Assembly: GCF_033100115.1 (NCBI RefSeq)
Contig: NZ_CP136910.1
Coordinates: 2,602,001-2,666,000 of the forward strand
Source: Anaerocolumna sp. AGMB13020
GTDB taxonomy: Bacteria; Bacillota; Clostridia; Lachnospirales; Lachnospiraceae
Reading direction: 5' to 3'
DNA: 64,000 nucleotides
Below the pieces are notes generated by a model, which was not told where the DNA came from, did no database searches, and saw nothing but the letters and a program-made list of their open reading frames with translations. A program made the position numbers and the translations under genes. Position 1 is the stretch's first letter. Every line of letters starts with the position of its first letter. Shown piece after piece: positions 9,181 to 17,285 of this stretch.

Positions 9181-9516
9181 TTATATATTACGTTTCATGG
9201 ATTCATACAGCATCTGGGCAATTCCCATGCCGCCAGTCTCTACAAGGTCATCAGCGTATTTTTCATATAGCATATCACCAAAGTAGGAAACATATTCCCC
9301 CTGGTCTTCTTCTGACCCAACACTTTTCTTCATTTCCTTAAACATCTGTTCAACCAGATAGGATTCAAAGTCTTTACATACTGACATTAATTCATCATCA
9401 GTAGCCTTGCTGAGATCCTGGGTCAGCGTTTCTTGTAATTTCGTAGTACTCTGCTTTGCCTGTGTTTGAGCAAGAGCTGATTCTACGGAGTAATTATTAG
9501 CGATTCCTATACTCAT
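9181..9516 (-). CDS. flgJ: FlgJ-type rod-binding protein
   Basis: The 111-residue protein corresponds to the N-terminal rod-binding domain of FlgJ only. The characteristic segment is KDFESYLVEQMFKEMKKS (about residues 48-65), with GMGIAQMLYESMKR near the C-terminus. The muramidase domain of proteobacterial FlgJ is absent, as is usual in clostridia. It is the last gene of the flhO-flhP-flgJ run, eleven bases behind flhP, and probably helps cap or assemble the flagellar rod through the cell wall. Confidence 0.85.
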   Translation of the reverse strand: MSIGIANNYSVESALAQTQAKQSTTKLQETLTQDLSKATDDELMSVCKDFESYLVEQMFKEMKKSVGSEEDQGEYVSYFGDMLYEKYADDLVETGGMGIAQMLYESMKRNI

Positions 9517-9527
9517 TTGTAGCCTCC

Positions 9528-10343
9528 TTATCTGCGAAGACTATTCGCTTGCTGAAGCATTTCATCTGCTGCATTAATGGCCTTGGAATTCATCTCATAA
9601 GCTCGTTGGGCTACAATAAGATCTACCATCTCATTTGCTGCCTGTACATTAGAGTTCTCCAAATATCCTCTTTTCACAGTGCTCCTTTTTAACGTTGCAT
9701 CCTGCCCTTCAACTCTGGCTGTTCCAGAAGCTGCTGTTTCTAACATTATACTGTTGGAAGTCTTCTCAAGACCGGTCGGATTATTAAACTGAGCAATTCC
9801 TATCTGCTTACCTGTAGTTACCAGATTACCGGATGCATCGGGATAAAGAAAATTTCCATATTCATCAACCTCGAGCAAAGAAGCATCGATGGTGCTGTCA
9901 AACACCAGAGGTTGTCCTGCTGTATCAAGTACGGGATACCCTTCTGTGGTTGCAAGGGTTATACCATCACTTCCTACTGAAAGGCCAAATGTACCGCTTC
10001 TGGTGTATCCAATACTACCATCGGCTGTCTGTACCATAAAGAAACCATTACCCTGTATAGCAAAGTCATAATCTCCTTCAGTCTGCTTCAAAGATCCCTG
10101 GGTATACTGGGAGACGATAGCAGAATTTTTAACTCCCAGACCTGTCTGTGCTCCCACAGGCTTTGCTTCGCCTGTACTGTCTGTTGATTTATTCTGAATT
10201 GTCTGATATAACAATGATTTAAATTGAGCAGTTTCCTTCTTAAATCCGGTGGTGTTAATATTAGCCAGATTATTTGATATGGTATCAACATTTGTCTGCT
10301 GAGAGATCATACCCGAAGCTGCTGTCCACAGTGAACGCATCAT
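9528..10343 (-). CDS. flhP: Flagellar basal-body rod protein (FlgG/FlhP type)
   Basis: The 271-residue protein is a flagellar hook-basal body family member. The N-terminal rod motif LWTAASGMISQQTNVDTISNN leads into NLANINTTGFK. The central DFAIQGNGFF and GYTRSG segments and the C-terminal EMVDLIVAQRAYEMNSKAI are also diagnostic. Length and sequence fit FlgG, the distal rod protein. By position downstream of mbl it corresponds to FlhP of Bacillus. AAAGGA precedes two adjacent ATG codons; the first was used. Confidence 0.88.
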   Translation of the reverse strand: MMRSLWTAASGMISQQTNVDTISNNLANINTTGFKKETAQFKSLLYQTIQNKSTDSTGEAKPVGAQTGLGVKNSAIVSQYTQGSLKQTEGDYDFAIQGNGFFMVQTADGSIGYTRSGTFGLSVGSDGITLATTEGYPVLDTAGQPLVFDSTIDASLLEVDEYGNFLYPDASGNLVTTGKQIGIAQFNNPTGLEKTSNSIMLETAASGTARVEGQDATLKRSTVKRGYLENSNVQAANEMVDLIVAQRAYEMNSKAINAADEMLQQANSLRR

Positions 10344-10364
10344 AGAAGTTTATCCTTTCTCGTA

Positions 10365-11138
10365 TTATACCTTACCTACGGAGCTTACGGCCTGCTCAAG
10401 AGAACCGTCAATGGTCTGTATCACTTTTTGATTTGCTTCATAAGCTCTTGTTATGGCAATCATGTTGGACATTTCTCTTACAACATTAACATTAGACTGC
10501 TCTGTATATCCCTGCTGAATGGTTGCCGTACTGTCTAACTGTGTTGCACCGTCAAGAGCCAGATAAAAGCTGTCTCCCTGTTTCTTCAGATAATTATAAT
10601 CTGTAAAATCTGTAAGCTTTATCTTATCAATAAATACACCATCTGCATAGATATTACCGCTCTCATCCGCCCTTACTTCTGCAGCATCGGAAGGTATCGT
10701 AATTTCTCCGCCTTCTCCCATCAGTGTATTTCCGCTCACGTCCATGAGCTTACCATCCTGATTCACTGTAAAAGAACCATCTCTAGTATATTTAACTGTC
10801 TGATTTCCTGCACTGTCAGTGGTGGTTACATTAAAGAAACCGGAGCCTTGAATAGCAAAGTCATAGGTATTGCCTGTGCTTCGCAGGGACCCCTGGTTAT
10901 AATCTGTATACACCTCACCGATTCTAACACCCAGACTCATTGAACCAATCTTTTTATTAGAATAATTTTCAGAAACATCTTTTATTTTGTAGGTTAAAAG
11001 ATTTTTAAAAGATTGGTTTGTTACACCATCTTTCTTATAACCTACTGTAGAAGCATTGGCCAGATTATTTGTTATGACATCAAGGCGCTTCTGTTCATTT
11101 ACCATGCCGGTCCAGGATGTGAATAATCCCTTTACCAT
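10365..11138 (-). CDS. flhO: Flagellar basal-body rod protein (FlgF/FlhO type)
   Basis: The 257-residue protein belongs to the same rod family as its neighbour. Motifs are DVITNNLANASTVGYKK near residue 20, DFAIQGSGFF near 95 and REMSNMIAITRAYEANQKV at the C-terminus. The first-gene position after mbl and the FlgF-like length match FlhO of Bacillus. A TTG start exists at 11156, but the GGAAGGGG site points to ATG at 11138. The sigma-28-like promoter at 11326-11352 probably drives this three-gene operon. Confidence 0.85.
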   Translation of the reverse strand: MVKGLFTSWTGMVNEQKRLDVITNNLANASTVGYKKDGVTNQSFKNLLTYKIKDVSENYSNKKIGSMSLGVRIGEVYTDYNQGSLRSTGNTYDFAIQGSGFFNVTTTDSAGNQTVKYTRDGSFTVNQDGKLMDVSGNTLMGEGGEITIPSDAAEVRADESGNIYADGVFIDKIKLTDFTDYNYLKKQGDSFYLALDGATQLDSTATIQQGYTEQSNVNVVREMSNMIAITRAYEANQKVIQTIDGSLEQAVSSVGKV

Positions 11139-11325
11139 TCTAACCCCTTCCTGCAATATTCACGCTGTGAAACAATAAGATGAATACCGCACTAATCAGT
11201 AGTTGAAGTTCTATTTGTACAATCCTCAAGTCTCCTTGGGATATTACAGTAATTTCTAGTTTAATGCAATCTGTGTAATACCTCAATCCGGCATTGTTCC
11301 TATGCACTGCATACCGATGTATATA

Positions 11326-11352
11326 TTATCGGCCATTCACTTCAAATACTTA
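11326..11352 (-). promoter_or_regulatory. Sigma-28 (SigD/FliA) promoter for flhO-flhP-flgJ
   Basis: On the minus strand TAAG (11352-11349) is followed by exactly 15 bases and then GCCGATAA (11333-11326). The flagellar sigma-28 consensus is TAAA-N15-GCCGATAA, so only one position differs. The -35 element overlaps the mbl stop codon. The nearest downstream genes are flagellar rod genes, which supports function. Confidence 0.75.
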
Positions 11353-12339
11353 ATCCCTGGAGCCACTTAAATATTCAATATATTTTCCGGTACCAATGGC
11401 TACAGCAGTCATGGGATCTTCCGCTGTCATGGTATTGATACCTGTCTTATTCTCAATTAACTCTTCCAGTCCGTATAAAAGGCATCCACCACCGGTAAGT
11501 ACAATTCCTCTGTCTGCAATATCTGCTGCAAGTTCCGGGGGAGTCTTCTCCAGCACGCTGTGTACCGCTTCAACTATCTGGGAGGTGGTTTCCTTTAACG
11601 CTTCTTCTGTTTCATCAGAGGATACCGTTATTGTCTTCGGAAGGCCTGTTACCAGATTACGTCCTCTGACATCCATCGTAACAACCTCTGGTCTCTTAAA
11701 GGCTGAACCGATTTTGATCTTTATCTCTTCTGCAGTTCTCTCACCGATTAAAAGATTATGTTTTTTACGCATATATCGAACAATTGCTTCATCAAAATCA
11801 TCACCGGCAATCTTAATAGAAGTACTTACAACTGTACCTCCTAATGATATAACTGCAATATCTGTTGTTCCGCCTCCGATATCTACGATCATATTACCGC
11901 AAGGTCTGTATATCTCGATTCCAGCACCGATAGCTGCTGCAATGGGTTCTTCTATTATCTTGACATCTCTGGCACCTGCCTGATAGGTTGCATCCTCAAC
12001 TGCCTTCTTCTCAACCTCTGTTACACCACTTGGTACACATACACTGATGATGGGCTTACGGAAACGATGTTTGCCCACAGCTTTCTGTATAAAATATTTT
12101 AGCATTTTCTCAGTTACTGTATAATCGGAAATAACGCCCTGTCTTAAGGGACGTACCGCTACGATATTACCAGGCGTTCTTCCAAGCATTAATCTTGCTT
12201 CTTCACCTATGGCTCTGATTTTATTTGTATCTCTGTCAAAGGCAACTACAGAGGGCTCTTTCAGCACAACCCCTTTTCCCTTTAAATAAACCAGTACACT
12301 TGCTGTTCCTAAATCAATCCCTATGTCACTACCTAACAT
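11350..12339 (-). CDS. mbl: Rod shape-determining protein, MreB/Mbl family actin
   Basis: The 329-residue protein is a bacterial actin homologue. The phosphate-1 loop GIDLGTASVLVYLKGKG lies near residue 6, phosphate-2 MIVDIGGGTTDIAVISLGG near residue 150, and the adenosine motif GIVLTGGGCLLYGLEE near residue 280. Such proteins form membrane-associated filaments that guide cell wall elongation. Position directly upstream of flhO-flhP matches mbl of Bacillus rather than mreB, which is normally next to mreC/mreD. AAAGGAG lies seven bases before the ATG. Confidence 0.9.
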   Translation of the reverse strand: MLGSDIGIDLGTASVLVYLKGKGVVLKEPSVVAFDRDTNKIRAIGEEARLMLGRTPGNIVAVRPLRQGVISDYTVTEKMLKYFIQKAVGKHRFRKPIISVCVPSGVTEVEKKAVEDATYQAGARDVKIIEEPIAAAIGAGIEIYRPCGNMIVDIGGGTTDIAVISLGGTVVSTSIKIAGDDFDEAIVRYMRKKHNLLIGERTAEEIKIKIGSAFKRPEVVTMDVRGRNLVTGLPKTITVSSDETEEALKETTSQIVEAVHSVLEKTPPELAADIADRGIVLTGGGCLLYGLEELIENKTGINTMTAEDPMTAVAIGTGKYIEYLSGSRD

Positions 12340-13177
12340 ATCTAATCTCCTTTCAGATTCTCAAGGTTATTCTTTGGCTGCTGCCAAACCTCAGACCGCC
12401 GCCGGTTCTGCATCTATCTTATACTGTCAATTTACTTTGTTAAAAACAAAAAATGCTTGTATCCAATTTATGATAAGCACGATTAAAACTGCTGAATTAT
12501 TCTTTGTTATTTCTATTATTGCCGACTTTTCAGGAAGCTATCAAAATACTGATATACACTTGACATTTCGATTTTTTCCATAAACCTGTCAATTAAACAC
12601 ACTCTTTTTTATTATATACATATTTATAGTTTTTTTCAAAGGAAATTTTAGAAATATTGGAATATTAATATTTTCTTAAAGAAATATGCTGTTTTACCTG
12701 ATTTATAAGCACATTTCTACAGTCACCTGCAAAAACACCTTAAGAAAACGCTATTTGAATCCTTCGACTGCAAGACAATTAAGTGCGCTGTTTCCAGTGT
12801 TATGGCAGGATGAAACTGTTTTTAAGATAATCAGGATATAATAAGAATTCAAAGCAAGAGAAGGGAGAATTAAATTGGATACTATCAAACTATTTACGAG
12901 AAAAGCAGAAGAAAACAATAGAAAGGAGCGGTTGCATTTTTGATTCCTGTTGCTGCAAAAAAATTTCTTGACTTTCCCATACACCGGATTCAAACACCTT
13001 CCCAATCTGCACTGTTTTCGCACATAAATTCTTTGCTTCCAGCACACGAAATGGTCAGTGTCTTTCATCAGTTCCTCACAGGAAAGCCAAAAGGTTTTCT
13101 TACAACATTACATTATTCTGCAACAGCTCCTAAATCTATTATTCATGAAATAAATAATACTACTAATAATTAATATC
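12340..13177. other. Long intergenic region with no convincing gene
   Basis: This 838-bp stretch separates mbl from the glycerol dehydrogenase gene. It holds AT-rich DNA and two small plus-strand frames that have ribosome binding sites: a 23-codon frame from a TTG near 12874 and a 77-codon TTG frame at 12940-13173. Neither resembles a known family, and the amino acid composition of the second is not protein-like. A 105-codon minus-strand frame (12751-13068) overlaps it and is equally unconvincing. It may be decayed coding sequence or a regulatory region for mbl. Confidence 0.4.
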
Positions 13178-14272
13178 TTATCTGAAATATTCCTGTCCTA
13201 ATAAATCCGCTGCCAGAAGTGCATCGTAGAGCTGATCGGCAGTTACATCTCCCGCCATATTATGTATGGTCTCACCTGGTATACAGGCTTTTTCAGCCGC
13301 TATCCTTACTCTTGTCACTTCTGTTACCCCTAACTCCTTAAGGGTAACCGGCAATCCAACCTTATGACAGAAGTCCATTACTTCCCTGATTTCCTCTAAG
13401 GGAGCACTCTCTAACAGAAGCTGCGTTATAGTTCCATAGGCCACTACAGAGCCATGCATTGTTTCTTCACATTCAGGAAGGGCAGTAAAACCGTTGTATA
13501 CGGAGTGTGCTGTTGCCAGTCCACCATTATCAGCTCCAACACCACTTAGATAAGTATTCGCTTCAATAATTGCTTCCAGGGCAGGTGTTACCAAATGATT
13601 TTCACAAGCAAGCTTTGCCTGGTACCCATTTTTTAAAAGAGTCTTATAACACAATTCACACAAAGCCATTGCGGAAAGGGCAATACCTCCATTTTCAAGA
13701 CTGGGGGAATCTGTTCTGACACATGCTCTGGCCTCAAAATAAGTTCCTAAGGCATCTCCCATACCAGCAATCAGGAATTTGACCGGTGCATTGGCAATAA
13801 TCTCACTGTCCACAATTACAGCTTCCGGATTCCTAGGGTAGAAAAGATAACTGTCAAAAGCTCCATCATCCTTATAGATAACAGATAACCCCGTGCATGG
13901 TGCATCTGTGGCTACAACGGTGGGTACGATTACAACCGGAAGTTTTTCATAATGGGCAGTGGCTTTGGCAGTATCAATCGCCGATCCACCGCCAATACCA
14001 ACCACTACCTGGATCTGTTTAGCCTGAACAATTTCTCTCATCCTGTTAATTTCACCAACAGAACTTATACCTTTGAATATTTCAAAATGAAGCTCACAAT
14101 TACTTCCTTCAAAACTTTTCTTTATTTTATCAGAACAGTTCTTATAACCGCTGTTACTGCAGACAAATAAATAAGAGGTTCCTAACTCCTTTGTTTCCTG
14201 ATAAAAATGCAACAGTGCACCTTTTCCCTGTAAGTATTTTAATGGTGCTCTTAATAATTTTAATACAGCCAT
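13178..14272 (-). CDS. gldA: Glycerol dehydrogenase family, metal-dependent
   Basis: This 364-residue cytosolic protein is a GldA-like member of the iron-containing alcohol dehydrogenase superfamily, which oxidises glycerol or related polyols with NAD. The nucleotide-binding GIGGGSAIDTAKA lies near residue 93. Metal ligands of the family are present: Asp in GMGDALGTYFEA, His in ATAHSVYNG, and His in TMHGSVVAYG. AAGGAAGGG precedes the ATG. It is transcribed divergently from the LuxR-type regulator at 14642, which may control it. The substrate could be glycerol or another 1,2-diol. Confidence 0.85.
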   Translation of the reverse strand: MAVLKLLRAPLKYLQGKGALLHFYQETKELGTSYLFVCSNSGYKNCSDKIKKSFEGSNCELHFEIFKGISSVGEINRMREIVQAKQIQVVVGIGGGSAIDTAKATAHYEKLPVVIVPTVVATDAPCTGLSVIYKDDGAFDSYLFYPRNPEAVIVDSEIIANAPVKFLIAGMGDALGTYFEARACVRTDSPSLENGGIALSAMALCELCYKTLLKNGYQAKLACENHLVTPALEAIIEANTYLSGVGADNGGLATAHSVYNGFTALPECEETMHGSVVAYGTITQLLLESAPLEEIREVMDFCHKVGLPVTLKELGVTEVTRVRIAAEKACIPGETIHNMAGDVTADQLYDALLAADLLGQEYFR

Positions 14273-14346
14273 GATGTCCCTTCCTTTTCCTGTGTTTATA
14301 CAACCTTTATTCTCGTCTGGTATATTATTGATACTTTGTTATTATC

Positions 14347-14376
14347 TTGACAATCTAATAATAGCACCTATATAAT
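14347..14376 (+). promoter_or_regulatory. Sigma-A promoter upstream of the LuxR-type regulator
   Basis: TTGACA (14347-14352) and TATAAT (14371-14376) are separated by 18 bases, both hexamers perfect. Transcription would start near 14384 and give a leader of about 255 bases before the regulator start at 14642. Confidence 0.65.
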
Positions 14377-14382
14377 AAAGTA

Positions 14383-14600
14383 ACAATTACCCGCACCCCC
14401 TATTCTTCTAGGGTAAATGCCCTAAAGAGTATCCGAAAAATACCAGCACGGGGTAATATTCCAATTTTAAAGCAAGGTAAGCTTTAAGGATTGGGCGGTG
14501 CCTTCTTAAAAGTCAACCTGCTATGCTCCTTAAAGAACTGCCCGAAGGGTACAATGACTTTAGAGGTACACGAGAAGCGTTTTTTTAAATCATAACTTGA
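14383..14600 (+). other. Long, structure-rich leader of the LuxR-type gene
   Basis: The leader contains several stems: TAGGG/CCCTA near 14410-14425, TTAAAGC/GCTTTAA near 14466-14486, and a nine-pair stem (with G-U pairs) between TTGGGCGGT near 14491 and ACTGCCCGA near 14548. A run of seven T lies near 14581. No known riboswitch class was recognised. There is no open reading frame in this stretch. It could be a regulatory RNA or simply a long leader. Confidence 0.4.
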
Positions 14601-14641
14601 GGAACGCAACAATATTACCTGTACAACTATTTGGAGTTATT

Positions 14642-15736
14642 ATGACTGAGATTAATACATTAACACAAGAAGATTATAGACGGCTGCTTTCTTTCTCGGA
14701 AGGCCTAAATCCCTACGATATGAATTTCCGCAAGACCGCAATGGATGATCTGCTCCATTACTTTCCTTTTGATGGTGCTGCCTTTCCTCTGGTAGATGGC
14801 AAAGGCTATTATAAACATCTTATCTATGTGAACTTTACACCAATTTCGATTGAATCCTACGAACGGGACTGTTACAAAAATGATTTTTTTGCCCCTGCTA
14901 ATTTAAAGGAAACAAAACAGAAGTCTGTTTATACCATAGAAGATTTTACCTCCTATGTTGAATATGAAACATCCTCTTTGTACAGTCAATGTTTATACTT
15001 TAATGGATTCTATTATGAGGCTCTGGTACTGCTCAGAGATGAAAGAGGTAAACCTTTAGGCGCTGTTGCCGTATATCATGGAAAAAGTACCCCCGGATTT
15101 ACCCTACGGGAGCAGCTCCTTCTCGAAGAAATAGGAATTATCATGGAGAAAGCTATACGATTACATCTGAATTATCTCTCTATGCAAAATAATCTGAACT
15201 TCTTTAGCAGGATATTTGCTCGTCACCCCATTGGAATGATATTATGTGATGGTAATTTTTCTATACAGGAGATCAACCAGGAGGCTCTTCATATCTTAGA
15301 TCAGATTGGTCTGCCTTCCAATGAGGATGGGGCAGGTTTACTCTTAAAGGACTACATCCTTCCTGTTTTCCAGGAGGGTACCACACACAGATTCTGTCTG
15401 CGCTTGGCAGAGGGAGTCGAGGTGTTTCTGGAGAATATTATTGCAAAAGAGCATATAACAGACAGTTTTGTGACCCGCTATGCAATCTTTTTGAATCTTT
15501 CTGCCGGCAACAGCAGAACTTCCTGGGTTGCATATCTCAAAGAAAGAGAACTTACGAAACGGGAATGCGAAGTAACAAGTTTATTATGTCAAGGTTATAA
15601 GCTCATAGAAATAGCTGATTTGTTGAAAATAAGCTTGAATACCGTGAAACGTCACAAAGAAAGTATTTATTCCAAAATGAAGGTAAATAGTTCCAGCCAA
15701 TTAATACTATTATATCAGGAAATAAAGAATTCCTGA
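14642..15736 (+). CDS. LuxR-family transcriptional regulator with sensory N-terminus
   Basis: The 364-residue protein ends in a LuxR/GerE helix-turn-helix: LTKRECEVTSLLCQGYKLIEIADLLKIS followed by LNTVKRHKESIYSKMKV. The first 280 residues look like one GAF-like domain and a possible PAS-like domain (about residues 195-280), with no membrane segments, suggesting a cytosolic ligand sensor. A longer TTG frame starts at 14597, but GGAG five bases before ATG 14642 decides the start. It is divergent from gldA, which is the obvious candidate target. The ligand is unknown. Confidence 0.78.
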   Translation: MTEINTLTQEDYRRLLSFSEGLNPYDMNFRKTAMDDLLHYFPFDGAAFPLVDGKGYYKHLIYVNFTPISIESYERDCYKNDFFAPANLKETKQKSVYTIEDFTSYVEYETSSLYSQCLYFNGFYYEALVLLRDERGKPLGAVAVYHGKSTPGFTLREQLLLEEIGIIMEKAIRLHLNYLSMQNNLNFFSRIFARHPIGMILCDGNFSIQEINQEALHILDQIGLPSNEDGAGLLLKDYILPVFQEGTTHRFCLRLAEGVEVFLENIIAKEHITDSFVTRYAIFLNLSAGNSRTSWVAYLKERELTKRECEVTSLLCQGYKLIEIADLLKISLNTVKRHKESIYSKMKVNSSSQLILLYQEIKNS

Positions 15737-15926
15737 TAGTTAACAAAGCTTATTTATTTTACTGCAGAGTCTCGTTATGAGCAGTATACAATCTAAAATC
15801 ACTTCTGTCCCGGTAACTCTTTCAACTACGAGGCATGAATATAAAATCCAATTGTGTGGAGCCTGAGATAAAAGGGGATGACAGAGAAACTGCTACCAGC
15901 TTTAACCCCCATAGTTTACGGCATAA

Positions 15927-15962
15927 GGAGCAGCATACAATATTTCAATTGTATACTGCTCC
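15927..15962. terminator. Strong hairpin between convergent genes
   Basis: GGAGCAGCATACAAT (15927-15941) pairs with ATTGTATACTGCTCC (15948-15962) with one mismatch and a six-base loop. It lies between the end of the LuxR-type gene and the end of the binding-protein gene. T-runs are short on either side, so it may terminate both transcripts or stabilise their 3' ends. Confidence 0.55.
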
Positions 15963-15969
15963 CTTTCAT

Positions 15970-16974
15970 TTAATCCACCAATGTATTAAGCGCTTCCACT
16001 AAATAATCCAGCTGTGCATCGAGACTCAGAACATCATCATAATAGAATAAACCTTGGTATTCACCGGGAATCTCCAATACATGACCTTCTGCAACGGCAG
16101 GTATGCTCTTCCAGATATCAGACTGTGCATATTCCGATTCAATACCTTCCTGGCGGCACCAGATAATGTAATCGCCGAAATATTCATGAGCGACCTCATA
16201 GCTGATGGTTCCTCTTCCGTTGCCGGTGGTCTCAATCAATTCTCGCAGCTTATCCGGATATTGCTGTTCAAGGTATGTGTATAAAAGTGTCCCGCCTCTT
16301 GACCCGGTTTCATAAGAAAGCCCGGCCCACTCGCCGGAAGAACCCCAATCCTCCAGAATGCTGAAGGTTTTTCCGTTAAATGCCTCTTTTTTAAATATTT
16401 CTTTGGCATTCTTTAGCTTTGTTTCAAACGTAGTAATTGTTTTTTCTGCTGTTTCAAGAGTTCCGGTGGCTTCACCGATGATTCTTGTACGTTCTGGAGA
16501 TAGAGTACTTTCCTCAATTACAAGCACCGGGGCAACTTGGCTAAAGGTATCATAGTCCTCTTTACTGTATGTAATGATCAGATCTGGTTCCAACGCCATG
16601 ACCTCTTCCTGTTCCCAATTTTCGATCTTTGTTATCGCCATCAACTGATCATAGAAAGGCATGGTTTTTTGCATCCAGCCGTTGTACCCTACAACATTGA
16701 GACCAGCTGCCAGAGTTTCTCCAATATACCAGTTGACAACAACCCGCTGTGGATTGACTGGAATTTCAATATCGCCCATTACAGTATGAACTGTGCGGGT
16801 GCCACTTTCTTCGGAAGACTCTGTAGACATCTCTGCCTCCGCCGTTGTATCAGGCTCTTCTGTTACCTGAGACTCAGTGGGTACCTCAGTCTGACTTTTT
16901 GCGCAGGCGGAAAGCGTTAGTACAATGGTTAGAGACAAAATAAGTGGCATTAACTTTTTCATAATTATCCTCAT
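15970..16974 (-). CDS. Iron-siderophore ABC transporter substrate-binding lipoprotein
   Basis: The 334-residue protein starts with a lipoprotein signal (MKKLMPLILSLTIVLTLSAC, lipobox LSAC near residue 24). A 35-residue Glu/Thr/Ser-rich linker and a class III periplasmic-binding (FecB/FepB-like) domain follow. Such proteins hand ferric siderophores or heme to an ABC importer at the outer face of the membrane. No permease or ATPase gene is next to it, so it must use a transporter encoded elsewhere. AAGGAG precedes ATG 16974; an in-frame ATG four codons later is an alternative. A good promoter with a palindromic operator lies upstream, next to a divergent AraC-type regulator. Confidence 0.85.
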   Translation of the reverse strand: MRIIMKKLMPLILSLTIVLTLSACAKSQTEVPTESQVTEEPDTTAEAEMSTESSEESGTRTVHTVMGDIEIPVNPQRVVVNWYIGETLAAGLNVVGYNGWMQKTMPFYDQLMAITKIENWEQEEVMALEPDLIITYSKEDYDTFSQVAPVLVIEESTLSPERTRIIGEATGTLETAEKTITTFETKLKNAKEIFKKEAFNGKTFSILEDWGSSGEWAGLSYETGSRGGTLLYTYLEQQYPDKLRELIETTGNGRGTISYEVAHEYFGDYIIWCRQEGIESEYAQSDIWKSIPAVAEGHVLEIPGEYQGLFYYDDVLSLDAQLDYLVEALNTLVD

Positions 16975-17030
16975 GTTGATTCTCCTTGACAGGTGTATTG
17001 TTTTGTTGCGGCTCGCGTCGCCAAATGTTA

Positions 17031-17044
17031 GAGTTATCTAACTC
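17031..17044. promoter_or_regulatory. Palindromic operator at the binding-protein transcription start
   Basis: GAGTTATCTAACTC is a perfect six-base inverted repeat with a two-base centre. It sits at the expected +1 of the promoter at 17052-17080, the usual place for a repressor. The half site resembles DtxR/IdeR-type iron boxes (GGTTA...TAACC), but the spacing differs. The protein that binds it is not known. Confidence 0.5.
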
Positions 17045-17051
17045 AACTGTT

Positions 17052-17080
17052 ATTTTACGGTGTCGTTGGTTGACTGTCAA
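17052..17080 (-). promoter_or_regulatory. Sigma-A promoter of the siderophore-binding protein gene
   Basis: On the minus strand TTGACA (17080-17075), 17 bases, then TAAAAT (17057-17052). The start point would be near 17045, inside the palindrome at 17031-17044. Confidence 0.7.
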
Positions 17081-17224
17081 GAACAAGATAGAGTGTATAT
17101 GTTAACTGCCTTCTATGAATAAAATCTATAAAATCCAGATATTATAAGCTATTCATGGTTCAACCCGGCTCTCATTAATCATTATTTTGGAGTTGTTGCA
17201 TCATATTTTGGATTGTTTTTAGGA

Positions 17225-17253
17225 TTGTAAAATACAATGATTTAAAGTATACT
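17225..17253 (+). promoter_or_regulatory. Promoter of the AraC-type regulator gene
   Basis: TTGTAA (17225-17230), 17 bases, then TATACT (17248-17253), about 33 bases before the ATG at 17286. The -35 region lies in a small inverted repeat (TTGTA/TACAA). Confidence 0.55.
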
Positions 17254-17285
17254 TTGCATCAGAGACGTTTTTAAAGGAGGGCATA

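Noticed and set aside
12751..13173. Overlapping small frames on both strands between mbl and gldA
   Set aside because: No family resemblance and protein composition is poor; they are described as an intergenic region instead of genes.
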